Below are positions 24,754 to 33,000 of a DNA stretch of 64,000 nt, piece after piece. Location of the stretch: the NCBI RefSeq assembly GCF_016907085.1, contig NZ_JAFBBJ010000001.1, forward strand, positions 2,852,001 to 2,916,000. The letters are read 5' to 3'. Under the pieces are notes generated by a model. That model saw only the letters and a program-made list of their open reading frames with translations, did no database searches and was not told the origin of the DNA. The first letter of the stretch is position 1; each line of letters begins with the position of its first letter. Made by a program: the position numbers and the translations under genes. Origin of the DNA: Clavibacter michiganensis (GTDB taxonomy: Bacteria > Actinomycetota > Actinomycetes > Actinomycetales > Microbacteriaceae).

Positions 24754-25946
24754 ACCATCCCGGCTCCCGTCCGTTGATAGCGGGATCGGCGCTCTCTCAG
24801 CTCGGGAACTGGGTGAACGTGACCGCGGTGATGATCCTCCTGCAGCAGGACCACGGTGCGGCTGCTGTCGCTCTCTACTTCCTGATCCGGACGGTTCCGC
24901 CGGTCTTGCTCGCCCGACCCATCGTGACCCTCGTCCCCGTGAGGCTCGTGGGAAGGTTCTGGGCGGGGAGCCAGGTCACCCTCGCCGTAACGATGGCGGG
25001 ACTGGCGTTCGTGGCTGATGACGTAGTGGCGTTGCTTGTTCTCCTCGGTTTCGCTGGCGTCCTGCAATCCGTGGCGTCGTCGTGGCTGATGCAGATCGCC
25101 GAGACCGTGGCAGGAGAGGACCGGCGGTCCGTGATCACCGCCGTCTCGACGGGGACGAGCGTCGCTGTGGTCGCCGGGCCGTCGTTGGGGGGCGCATTGG
25201 CGTTCCTCGGGGGGCTCTTCCCTGTCTTCATGTTCGATGCCGCGACCTTCGTTGCGGCGATCCTCCTCGTGCCGTGGGCTCGGGCGACAGGGTTGCGTGC
25301 GTCGGGAACGCCGGCGACCGGCTATCGCAGCGCGTTGCGAGGCGTCGTGCGGTCGCTGTCGCCTCTGCATCCTGCTGGGAGTCCCGGGCTACGGTCACTC
25401 GCTCTCTTCTGGATACTCTTCGGGCTGTTCGGCGGAGTCCTGACGGTCACCGAGACCCCTGTCCTCTCGGACATGAAGGCCTTCGATGCCAATGAGATCG
25501 GCCTCACCATCAGCGCATACGGGCTCGGGGGGCTGCTGGTGTTCATCGCTTCAACATTCTTCGGGTTCAGCACGGATCGTCTGGCGTGCGCATCGGTGCT
25601 GGTGGTCGGCTTGGCCCTGTGGGCGGTGTTCGATGACGGAGTGGTCTACGCGGCGTTCTTCATCATCGGGTTGGGCTATTCGTTGGTGAACAGTGCCGTC
25701 CGGGTTTCTTTCGGCGATCTGTTCGCGACCTCGTCCACCCCGGTGAGCGAGTCCTGGGCATGGGTCAATCAGCTGTCGCTGCTGACGTCGGTCGTCTCGT
25801 ATCTCACCGGTCTGATCTATTTCTCTCTGACCAGCCAGCCGGCGCCCATGTTGGTTCTGGTGGTGGCGCTCAGCGTCGTCTGCGCGGGCTGCGGCGTCGT
25901 GTGGGACAACCGCGCCAGGGCGTTGTCCTCCTTGTCCGACTCGTGA
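24750..25946 (+). CDS. MFS transporter, probable product exporter
   Basis: A membrane protein of 398 residues with about 12 hydrophobic segments, an MFS-type arrangement similar to MFS_3/enterobactin-exporter-like proteins: 'AGSALSQLGNWVNVTAVMILL' in helix 1 and 'VAGPSLGGALAF' in helix 5. The central loop near residue 200 is short and basic. It is the last gene of the cluster and overlaps the methyltransferase gene by 4 bases, the expected place for an exporter that also gives self-resistance. GC is lower than in the flanking chromosome. Confidence 0.82.
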   Translation: MNHPGSRPLIAGSALSQLGNWVNVTAVMILLQQDHGAAAVALYFLIRTVPPVLLARPIVTLVPVRLVGRFWAGSQVTLAVTMAGLAFVADDVVALLVLLGFAGVLQSVASSWLMQIAETVAGEDRRSVITAVSTGTSVAVVAGPSLGGALAFLGGLFPVFMFDAATFVAAILLVPWARATGLRASGTPATGYRSALRGVVRSLSPLHPAGSPGLRSLALFWILFGLFGGVLTVTETPVLSDMKAFDANEIGLTISAYGLGGLLVFIASTFFGFSTDRLACASVLVVGLALWAVFDDGVVYAAFFIIGLGYSLVNSAVRVSFGDLFATSSTPVSESWAWVNQLSLLTSVVSYLTGLIYFSLTSQPAPMLVLVVALSVVCAGCGVVWDNRARALSSLSDS

Positions 25947-26072
25947 GCGCGCCTGCATGGCTCGCACTCGGCTGAGGTCACGCGGCGCGGCAGGTTGTGA
26001 ACGCCATGCTGGATGGCGAAGGCCTCCGTGACGATGTGAGTCACTACACACGCATCTTCCACGGAGGTCATC

Positions 26073-27022
26073 GTGACTCACGCCGGTGATCCGTTCGCTC
26101 CGGCGGGGAGGCTTCGGCTTTCCCGTTCGATCGTCGCGGACGGGTGGCCGATCCGCCGCGCTGCGGAGCGGTTCCCGCGCTCGCCGGCGACTGCGTCGAG
26201 ATGGGCTCGCGGGTATCGTGCGGGCTTGCCGATGACAGATGGCTCATCCCGCCCGCGCCGTCGACCGGCGCGCACGAGTCGGCGTCTCGAGCGGCATGTC
26301 GTCGCGATCAGATCCACCCGACGATGGGGCTCGCGCCGCATCGGGTGTCACGTCCGCCTCCCCCGCTCCACGACCGAACGGGTTCTGAATCGGTACCGGA
26401 TGCCGCTTCTCGCGCAGCTGGATTGCGCGACGGGACTCCCCGTCCGACGCTCGCCCGCACGACGCTACGAGCACCCCTCGCCGGGAGAGCTGGTCCACGT
26501 CGACATCAAGGAGCTCGGCCGCATACCGGACGGCGGCGGGCATCGGATCCGGGGCCGGCAGGCGGACCGCAGGAACAGTCCCCGGACCGGACGGGGGTAC
26601 TCGTTCCTGCACCACGCCGTGGATGATCGCTCCCGACTCGCGTACTCCGAGATCCTCACCGATGCGCGCAAGGAGACCGCTGCCGCGTTCTAGACCCGCA
26701 CGAACGCGTTCCTCACCACGGCCGGCATCACCGTGACCCGTGTCCGGACGGGCAACGGGGCCTACTGACGCTCGAAGGGCTTCGCGCACGTGCCCGGCAC
26801 ATCGCTCACGAACGCACCCGCCCCTCCCGGCCCCAGACGAACGGGGAGGTCGAACGGTCCAACCGCACCCTCGCTGCAGAATGGGCCTACGCCCACCCCT
26901 GACGCACCGACGAAGTCCGAGCCACGACCTACGACACCTGGCCGCATCACTACGACCAGCACCGACCCCACATCGGCATCGGCGGGCGGACGCCCGCCGC
27001 CCGCGTTCACCACTTCACTGGG
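26073..27022 (+). mobile_element. Decayed IS481-family transposase
   Basis: The frame from GTG 26073 matches the IS481 transposase start ('GRLRLSRSIVADGWPIRRAAERF'), the integrase region ('ELVHVDIKELGRIPDGGGHR') and 'HHAVDDRSRLAYSEILTD'. A stop (TAG 26691-26693) replaces a conserved Trp position, a second stop follows ('TGNGAY' then TGA), a frameshift leads to 'RPQTNGEVERSNRTLAAEWAYAHP', and a third stop precedes 'HHYDQHRPHIGIGGRTPAARVHHF'. It is inactive with at least three stops and one shift. No clear terminal inverted repeats were found. It separates the peptide cluster from copy 3 of the local gene family. Confidence 0.85.
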
Positions 27023-27024
27023 AA

Positions 27025-27420
27025 CTACGGCCAGTCGTCGGTCGTGTGCGGGGTCGCGATGACCTGCACGGCGTCGGCGTAGACGATGCGACCCGGCGTC
27101 CGGGTGCGCAGCTCGTGCCAGGGGACGTCGTGCCGGTCGAGCAGGGCGAGGTAGTCGGCCGTGAACGCGAGGAGGTCCGTCGCGCTCGCCAGGTACCAGG
27201 CGCGGGCGCCCGGGTTCCTCACCCGGTCGTAGCAGTCGGGGTCGACGCTGCGCGGATCCGGGTAGGAGGCGATGGCGCGCGCGTTCACCGCGTCCATCCA
27301 CTCGATCTCCTCCGTCGAGAGCCGGCCGCTCTGGCGCAGCCCGTCGGCGAGGGCGAAGACGCCGGGGAATGTCCCGCGGCGGTTGGGCGCGGCGCTCTGG
27401 AAGCGGACGTAGTCGGGCAC
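27025..27420 (-). CDS. Unknown protein, complete copy 3 of the local family
   Basis: A 131-residue homologue of the gene at 20024 with shared blocks 'VRFQSAAPN', 'GTFPGVFALADGLR', 'LLDRHDVPWHELRTRTPGRI' and 'VQVIATPHT'. Its final residues ('DDWP') and stop codon fall exactly at the end of the IS481 remnant, and it is two residues shorter than copy 1 there. The C-terminus may therefore have been reshaped by the element or a later recombination. No function recognised. Confidence 0.7.
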   Translation of the reverse strand: MPDYVRFQSAAPNRRGTFPGVFALADGLRQSGRLSTEEIEWMDAVNARAIASYPDPRSVDPDCYDRVRNPGARAWYLASATDLLAFTADYLALLDRHDVPWHELRTRTPGRIVYADAVQVIATPHTTDDWP

Positions 27421-27572
27421 GCGGCGATGCTAGGGACGACCGCCGTGGATCCGGCCGGGAGGGGGCGGAACGGACATCCGGGCGGCGCTGGGCGGACATC
27501 GGGGCGCCGTTCGCGGGATGGGAGGCTGGTGGGACGGTGCCGGGATCCGCCCGCGCATGAGACGGGAGACCC

Positions 27573-27977
27573 ATGACCGCCGTGACCCTCATCCGCTCCG
27601 CCGCCCTCGCGGACGCCGCCGAGTACGCCTACGCCGCCACCGCGCCCGCCGACGCGCGGCTGATCTTCCTCGCGGGATCCTGCCCGCTCGATGAGGACGG
27701 CCGCACGGTCGGCGTCGGGGACCACGCCGCGCAGGCGACGCGCTGCGTCGAGAACCTGCGCGTCGCGCTGGAGGCCGCGGGCGCCACGCTCGCCGACCTC
27801 GTCAGCACGCGCGTGCTCGTGGCGTCGAGCAGGCAGGCCGACCTCGTGACGGCGTGGGAGGTCGTCCGCGACGCGCTCGCGCCGCACGATCCGCCGAGCA
27901 CGCTGCTCGGCGTCACCGTGCTCGGCTACGACGACCAGCTCGTGGAGGTCGAGGCCGTCGCGGCAGTCGTCGACTGA
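27573..27977 (+). CDS. RidA family protein
   Basis: A 134-residue member of the YjgF/YER057c/UK114 (RidA) family. Canonical RidA hydrolyses reactive enamine/imine intermediates from PLP enzymes; many subfamilies have other or unknown activities. The fold is indicated by 'RLIFLAGSCPLDEDG', 'QATRCVENLRVALEAAGATLADLV' and 'TLLGVTVLGYDDQLVEVEAVA'. The canonical catalytic Arg of the RidA subfamily near residue 105 is not evident, so this is probably another subgroup. Its last seven codons and stop are part of a 51-bp tandem repeat that continues into the intergenic region. Confidence 0.83.
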   Translation: MTAVTLIRSAALADAAEYAYAATAPADARLIFLAGSCPLDEDGRTVGVGDHAAQATRCVENLRVALEAAGATLADLVSTRVLVASSRQADLVTAWEVVRDALAPHDPPSTLLGVTVLGYDDQLVEVEAVAAVVD

Positions 27978-28230
27978 CCCCGGGTCGGGCGGGGATCGGA
28001 AAGCGCCGTCGCGGCAGTCGTCGACTGATCGCGGGTCGGGCGGGGATCGGAAAGCGCCGTCGCGGCAGTCGTCGACTGATCGCGGGTCGGGCGGGGATCG
28101 GAAAGCGCCGTCGCGGCAGTCGTCGACTGATCGCGGGTCGGGCGGGGATCGGAAAGCGCCGTCGCGGCAGTCGTCGACTGACCGCGGGTCGGGCGGGGAT
28201 CGGAGCGCCGTCGCGGCGGTCGTCGACTGA
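27954..28230. repeat. 51-bp minisatellite (VNTR) at the 3' end of the RidA gene
   Basis: Five units and one partial: 27954-28004, 28005-28055, 28056-28106, 28107-28157 (51 bp each), 28158-28206 (49 bp, two A's missing) and 28207-28230 (24 bp). Units differ at only a few positions, such as 'actgacc' versus 'actgatc'. Each begins with the last codons and stop of the RidA gene ('gccgtcgcggcagtcgtc') and holds a short dyad 'agtcgtcgact'. The first unit lies within the coding region, so the array grew outward from the gene end. Copy number is likely to vary between strains. Confidence 0.95.
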
Positions 28231-28247
28231 CCGCTCCGATCGCCGGG

Positions 28248-29249
28248 TCAGAGCGCGGAGGCGCGCCAGGCGTCCACCGCGGCGATGAGCTCCGCGCGGC
28301 GGTCGTCCGACAGGAACGACGCCTCGAAGGAGTTGCGGGCCAGGAGCGCCAGCGCGTCGTCGTCGAACGCGTGCGCCGCGCGCAGCTGCCGGAGGTTCTC
28401 GCCGAGGTAGCCGCCGAAGTAGGCCGGGTCGTCGCTGTTGACGGTCGCGAGCACGCCGCGCGCGAGGAGCTCGGGCAGCGCGTGCTCGTCGAGCGTCTCG
28501 TTGACGCCGAGGCGCACGTTCGAGAGCGGGCAGACGGTCAGCGGGATCCGGTCGGCGACGAGCCGGTCGACGAGCGCGGGATCCTCGAGGCAGCGCACCC
28601 CGTGATCCACCCGCTCCACGCGCAGCAGGTCGAGCGCCTCGTGGATGTAGGCGGGCGGCCCCTCCTCGCCCGCGTGCGCGACCGCGTGGAGCCCGAGCTG
28701 GCGGGCGCGCGCGAACACGTCGACGAAGAGCGACGGCGGGTAGCCGACCTCGGCCGAGTCGAGCCCGACGGCGAGCAGCTCGTGCGCGCGGCCGGCGACG
28801 GACTCGAGGGTCGCCATCGCCTCATCCACCGGCCGGTCGCGGAGGAAGCTGAGGATCAGCCCGCCCGAGATGCCGTGGCGCACGCGCGCGTCGCGGAGGG
28901 CGTCGAGCAGGCCGTCGAGCACGTCGTCGACGGGCACGCCACGGGTCGTGTGCGCCTGCGGGTCGAACGACATCTCCACGTGCCGGATCCCGTCGGCCGC
29001 CGCCCGCTCGAGGTACGCGGCGGCGAGGTCGTGGAAGTCGCGGCGGGTGCGGAGGACCGCGGTGCACGCGTAGTAGAGGTCGAGGAACGACTGCAGGTCG
29101 GTGAAGGCGTAGCGCGAGCGGAGGTCCTCGATGCCCGCGTACGGCAGCTCGACGCCGTTGCGCTCGGCCAGCTCGAACACCAGCTCCGGCTCGAGGGTCC
29201 CCTCGACGTGCAGGTGCAGCTCGGCGGTGGGCGGGAGCGTGGAGATCAT
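28248..29249 (-). CDS. add: Adenosine deaminase family protein, adenine-deaminase subtype
   Basis: A 333-residue zinc amidohydrolase. Metal ligands H12/H14 lie in 'HLHVEG'; the catalytic region has 'HAGEEGPP' and a C-terminal 'NSDDPAYFGGY'. Family adenosine deaminases read 'GIDLAGDE' in the core, whereas this protein has 'GLDSAEVGYPPS' and 'FDPQAHTTRGV', which I recall from the fungal/Pseudomonas adenine deaminases (AAH1 type). Adenine to hypoxanthine is therefore the likelier reaction. ATG 29249 gives the standard 'STLPPTAELHLH' start. It converges on the RidA gene across the minisatellite. Confidence 0.85.
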   Translation of the reverse strand: MISTLPPTAELHLHVEGTLEPELVFELAERNGVELPYAGIEDLRSRYAFTDLQSFLDLYYACTAVLRTRRDFHDLAAAYLERAAADGIRHVEMSFDPQAHTTRGVPVDDVLDGLLDALRDARVRHGISGGLILSFLRDRPVDEAMATLESVAGRAHELLAVGLDSAEVGYPPSLFVDVFARARQLGLHAVAHAGEEGPPAYIHEALDLLRVERVDHGVRCLEDPALVDRLVADRIPLTVCPLSNVRLGVNETLDEHALPELLARGVLATVNSDDPAYFGGYLGENLRQLRAAHAFDDDALALLARNSFEASFLSDDRRAELIAAVDAWRASAL

Positions 29250-29288
29250 CCGTCCACGGTAACGGGCGGCCGCTCGTAGGCTCGTCGG

Positions 29289-29552
29289 ATGGAGGCGTTC
29301 GAGGTCACGGTGCGCGGCGAGCGCTGGCGGATCGCCGAGCGGGAGCCGGCCGACGCGGCGCCGACCTACGACCTCACCTGGCTGAGCGGCCCGGATGGCG
29401 GCACGTACGGGTTCAGCATCGGCGGAACGCGGCGGACGTGCGAGCAGCTGACAGCGGAAGCGACGGCGTTCGTGGACGCGTTCTCCGAGCCGGGCGGCAT
29501 CGGCGAGGACTTCGTCGGCTTCGTCCCGGCCCGCTTCCGCGACCAGGGGTGA
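29289..29552 (+). CDS. Small conserved hypothetical protein
   Basis: An 87-residue soluble protein ('MEAFEVTVRGERWRIAER'), predicted mainly beta, with a 'YGFSIGG' turn. It starts 40 bases from the divergent deaminase gene. I do not recognise a family. Codon use and GC fit the neighbours, and the frame is well bounded, which supports a real gene. No signal peptide or membrane segment. Confidence 0.55.
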   Translation: MEAFEVTVRGERWRIAEREPADAAPTYDLTWLSGPDGGTYGFSIGGTRRTCEQLTAEATAFVDAFSEPGGIGEDFVGFVPARFRDQG

Positions 29553-29612
29553 GCGCGCGGGCGTGAGCCAGCCGGCGTGAACGCGGCGCGAGCCGTCTGC
29601 GAGCATGGCGCC

Positions 29613-30053
29613 ATGGATCCCGACGCCGAGCCCGACCTCGTCCCCGAGCTGCTGGTGACCGACCTCGCCGCGAGCCTCGTGTTCTGGCGCGACCTCTGCG
29701 GCTTCGCCGTCCGGTACGACCGCCCGGCCGAGGGCTTCGCGTACATCGCCCGCGGCGGCGCGCACCTCATGCTCGAGCAGGCGGGCATCATCCGGAACTG
29801 GGTGACGGGACCGCTGGAGCGGCCGTACGGGCGCGGGATCAACTTCCAGATCGCCGTCGAGGACGCCGACGTCGTGGCGGAGGCGCTCACCGCGGCGGGC
29901 GTCGCGCTCTTCCTCGAGCCGGAGACGACGTGGTACCGGATCGACGACGAGGAGACCGGCGTCCGCCAGCTCCTCGTGCAGGATCCCGACGGGTACCTGG
30001 TTCGGTTCCAGTCGTCGATCGGGCGGCGGCCGGCGCAGGATCCCGCCGACTGA
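29613..30053 (+). CDS. VOC family protein (bleomycin-resistance/glyoxalase fold)
   Basis: A 146-residue vicinal-oxygen-chelate protein with the two beta-alpha-beta-beta-beta halves. It shows 'PELLVTDLAASLVFWRDLCGFAVRYDRP' at the N-terminus and 'LLVQDPDGYLVRFQSS' at the end, the usual C-terminal glyoxalase/bleomycin-binding signature. It may bind a drug, or be an isomerase or dioxygenase; the ligand is unknown. I choose ATG 29613 because the family motif begins 10 residues later; the upstream ATG at 29577 would add 12 unlikely residues. Confidence 0.78.
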   Translation: MDPDAEPDLVPELLVTDLAASLVFWRDLCGFAVRYDRPAEGFAYIARGGAHLMLEQAGIIRNWVTGPLERPYGRGINFQIAVEDADVVAEALTAAGVALFLEPETTWYRIDDEETGVRQLLVQDPDGYLVRFQSSIGRRPAQDPAD

Positions 30054-30127
30054 CGCCGGGCAGGAGGACCCGACGCGAGGTGTGCACTCGGCCTGTGTCG
30101 CATGGGCCCGACACGGGAGGATGCCAC

Positions 30128-31207
30128 GTGCGCGCCCTCCACCCCATCACCCCTGCCCAGCTTCCGGACGTCCTGCTGCGTGTTGCGCTGGCGCGGCCCG
30201 TCCACCTGTGGGGTGCTCCGGGGATCGGGAAGTCGACCATGGTCGAGGCGTTCGCGCGGGATCTCGGCATGGACTGCGTCACGCTCATGGCGACGCAGCT
30301 CGCGCCCGAGGACGTCGCGGGCGTGCCCCAGCTGGTCACGCGCGAGGACGGTGTGACGTTCTCCCGGTTCGCCCCTCCCGAGATGCTCGTGCGCACCGAG
30401 CCGTTCGTGCTCTTCCTCGATGAGCTGAACGGCGCGCGGCCCGAGGTGCAGAAGTCGCTGTACTCGCTCGTCCTCACGGGCCGGGTCGGGGACCACCGGC
30501 TCCCGGCCGGCAGCGTCGTGATCGCGGCGGGCAACCGCGCGACCGACCAGGCGGCCATCAAGCCGATGCCGGCGCCCCTCGTCAACCGGTTCGTGCACGT
30601 GCACCTGCGCTCGTCGGTGGACGACTGGCTCGCCTGGGCCGTCGGCGCCCAGATCCACCCGGCGGTGGTGGAGTACATCACCCAGCGTCCCGACCACCTC
30701 CACGTCGAGCCGCCGAAGACCGAGGAGGCGTTCTCGACGCCGCGCTCCTGGCACGCGTTCGCCGACGCGCTGACGTCGTGGGGCGAGGACCCCGCCGCGG
30801 ACGTCGTCGCGATGCTCGCCGCGGGGTGCGTCTCGGCGTCGCACGCTGCCTCGTTCGCCGCCTGGCACAAGATGCGCGAGCGCGCGTACGACCTCGACGC
30901 CATCATCCGCGGCGATCTGCGCTGGCCGGCCGAGGTCGCCGACCGCGACCTCCTGCACTTCCACGCGCTGTCCCTGCGAGCCCGCCTCGCGAAGGAGCTC
31001 CCCGCCGACATCCGGCACGCGTCGCCGGCGGGACGGCAGTTCGCGGTCCGCGCCAAGGACCTCCTAATCGAGCTGGCCGACATCTCGCTGGAGATCGCGC
31101 AGATCGTGGTCGCCCCGGACGACACGGGCGCGCCGATCCTGCCGGCGTGGTTCCTGGTGGAGCTCGTGCGCGACGTGCCGCGGCTGGCGGAGAAGCGCTC
31201 CGCGTGA
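30128..31207 (+). CDS. MoxR-type AAA+ ATPase
   Basis: A 359-residue AAA+ ATPase. Walker A 'GAPGIGKST' (residues 29-37), Walker B 'FVLFLDELN' (93-101) and sensor-1 'VIAAGNRATD' identify the MoxR branch. These ATPases act as chaperones that load metals or activate partner proteins, nearly always paired with a von Willebrand A (VWA) protein. The partner here is the next gene, whose GTG overlaps this stop by 4 bases. A 'ggagg' sits 7 bases before GTG 30128. Client and physiological role are unknown. RavA-ViaA is the best-known analogue. Confidence 0.85.
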   Translation: MRALHPITPAQLPDVLLRVALARPVHLWGAPGIGKSTMVEAFARDLGMDCVTLMATQLAPEDVAGVPQLVTREDGVTFSRFAPPEMLVRTEPFVLFLDELNGARPEVQKSLYSLVLTGRVGDHRLPAGSVVIAAGNRATDQAAIKPMPAPLVNRFVHVHLRSSVDDWLAWAVGAQIHPAVVEYITQRPDHLHVEPPKTEEAFSTPRSWHAFADALTSWGEDPAADVVAMLAAGCVSASHAASFAAWHKMRERAYDLDAIIRGDLRWPAEVADRDLLHFHALSLRARLAKELPADIRHASPAGRQFAVRAKDLLIELADISLEIAQIVVAPDDTGAPILPAWFLVELVRDVPRLAEKRSA

Positions 31208-32994
31208 CGGGACGCAGGAACGCCAAGCCGCCCAAGGACCCCGGGGCGGAGGCGGTGCGGCTCGGCTGGAGCAGCGTGCGCAGTCATCCCATGTTCTCCC
31301 ACATCGCGGCGGAGCTGACGCTGGTCCGGTACGACTCCATCCGCCCGGACGACGGGTGGGCGCAGGTGGATTCAGAGACGTGCGACATCGTCGTCGATCC
31401 GACCCGCAGGGCCCAGCCGGAGCAGTGGGCCTGGGTCTTCGCGCACCTGGTGCTGCACCTGGGCTTCGGCCACCTCGATCCGCGGGTGTCCGCCTCGTCG
31501 CGCGTCGAGGCGACGGCGGTCGACGTCGAGGTGGACCGGTTCCTCGCCTCCCTGAAGTTCGGGCGGAGCCCCTTCGAGCTGCCCGTGATCTGGCCCGTCG
31601 GATCCCCCGAGCGCCTCGCCGCCGAGTGGCGCCTGTCCGGCGTCCCAGCCGGCCTCGAGACGTGCGGCACGGCGGGCGCGGCCCCCTGCGTCACGAAGGG
31701 GCGGCGCCTCTACGGCGACGCCCCCGACTGGCGGCAGCTCTTCGCCTACGGGCTCACCGACGCGGTGTCTGCGGCCACGGACGTCGCCGGCGGAGCGCGG
31801 CTGTCCCTCAGCGACCGGTCCGCCCCGCTGGCGGCCTGGGAGCGCGCCCGGCGGTGGTTCCTGTCGGCGTACCCGCTGCTCGGGGCCACCATGTCCACGC
31901 TGACCCTGGTCGCGGACGCGGATCTCGTCCGCGGCGGGGACATCCCGATCGCGGCGGTCGACCCTGTCGCCGGGGAGCTGTACGTCAACCCGCTCGCCGT
32001 GCTCACGGAGCAGGAGTGGCGGTTCGTCCTCGCGCACGAGTCCCTGCACGCCGCGCTGGCCCACCACACGCGCACCGGCGGGCGCGACCCCTACCTCTTC
32101 AACATCGCGACGGACTTCGTCATCAACGGCTGGCTGATCGAGATGGGCGTGGGGGAGACGCCCGCGGGCCTCCTCCACGACCCGCAGTTCGCCGGGCAGT
32201 CGAGCGAGGAGGTCTACGACCGGATCGCGACGGACGCGCGCCGGTACCGCAAGCTGTCGACGCTCCGCGGCCGCGCCCAGCCCGACGTCCTCGACGCCGG
32301 CGGGAGGATGCCGACCGCCGGAGCGTCCGTCGACCTCGACGAGCTCCTCCGGCGCTCGCTCGGGACGGGGCTCGACCTCCACCAGGCCGAGGGGCGGGGG
32401 AAGCTGCCGTCCGCGCTGGTGGCGGAGATCCGCGCGCTCGCGCAGCCGCCCCTCCGCTGGGACGTCGAGCTCGCCCGCTGGTTCGAGGAGATGTTCCCGG
32501 CCCTGGATCCGGTGCAGACGTACTCGCGTCCCTCCCGGCGGCAGGCCGCGACGCCCGACATCCCGCGACCCGGCTGGCTCACGCCCGACGTGCCGATCGT
32601 GCAGCGGACGTTCGGCGTCGTCCTCGACACCTCGGGATCCATGGACGCGCGCCTCCTCGGGAAGGCGCTCGGCGCCATCGCGTCGTACGCCCGCGCCCAC
32701 GACGTGCCCGCCGCGCGGGTCGTGTTCTGCGACGCCGCGGCATACGACGCCGGGTACCTCGACGTGGACGACATCGCCGGTCGCGTCCGCGTGCGGGGGC
32801 GCGGCGGCACGGTGCTGCAGCCGGCCGTCCACCTGCTCGAGCGCGCCGAGGACTTCCCCGACGACGGCCCGATCCTCGTCATCACGGACGGCGCGATCGA
32901 CGTGCTGCGGATCCGTCGCACGCACGCGTTCCTGCTCCCCGAGGGAGCGTCGCTGCCCTTCCGCCCGAAGGGACCCGTGTTCCGCTTCTCCTGA
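31204..32994 (+). CDS. DUF2201-type putative metallopeptidase with C-terminal VWA domain
   Basis: A 596-residue protein. The central zinc-peptidase-like motif is H278-E-x-x-H282-x4-H287 ('AHESLHAALAHH'). A second copy of the same H-x3-H-x4-H spacing occurs at H81/H85/H90 ('AHLVLHLGFGH'), but there the Glu is replaced by Leu. The C-terminal third is a VWA-like domain with MIDAS motif D475-T-S-G-S ('VVLDTSGSMD'). This is the DUF2201/VWA partner expected for a MoxR ATPase. Whether it cleaves protein or only binds metal and ligand is unknown. GTG start overlaps moxR. Confidence 0.82.
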   Translation: MTGRRNAKPPKDPGAEAVRLGWSSVRSHPMFSHIAAELTLVRYDSIRPDDGWAQVDSETCDIVVDPTRRAQPEQWAWVFAHLVLHLGFGHLDPRVSASSRVEATAVDVEVDRFLASLKFGRSPFELPVIWPVGSPERLAAEWRLSGVPAGLETCGTAGAAPCVTKGRRLYGDAPDWRQLFAYGLTDAVSAATDVAGGARLSLSDRSAPLAAWERARRWFLSAYPLLGATMSTLTLVADADLVRGGDIPIAAVDPVAGELYVNPLAVLTEQEWRFVLAHESLHAALAHHTRTGGRDPYLFNIATDFVINGWLIEMGVGETPAGLLHDPQFAGQSSEEVYDRIATDARRYRKLSTLRGRAQPDVLDAGGRMPTAGASVDLDELLRRSLGTGLDLHQAEGRGKLPSALVAEIRALAQPPLRWDVELARWFEEMFPALDPVQTYSRPSRRQAATPDIPRPGWLTPDVPIVQRTFGVVLDTSGSMDARLLGKALGAIASYARAHDVPAARVVFCDAAAYDAGYLDVDDIAGRVRVRGRGGTVLQPAVHLLERAEDFPDDGPILVITDGAIDVLRIRRTHAFLLPEGASLPFRPKGPVFRFS

Positions 32995-33000
32995 GCGCGC

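Noticed and set aside
26073..26693. Functional 206-residue transposase
   Set aside because: Homology continues past the stop in the same and shifted frames; at least three stops show decay.
27954..28230. CRISPR array
   Set aside because: Units are contiguous near-identical 51-mers with no unique spacers, and no cas genes are near.
27854..28288. Frame with 17-residue repeats across the minisatellite
   Set aside because: It exists only because the DNA repeat is 51 bp (a multiple of three); no ribosome site and it is out of frame with the RidA gene.
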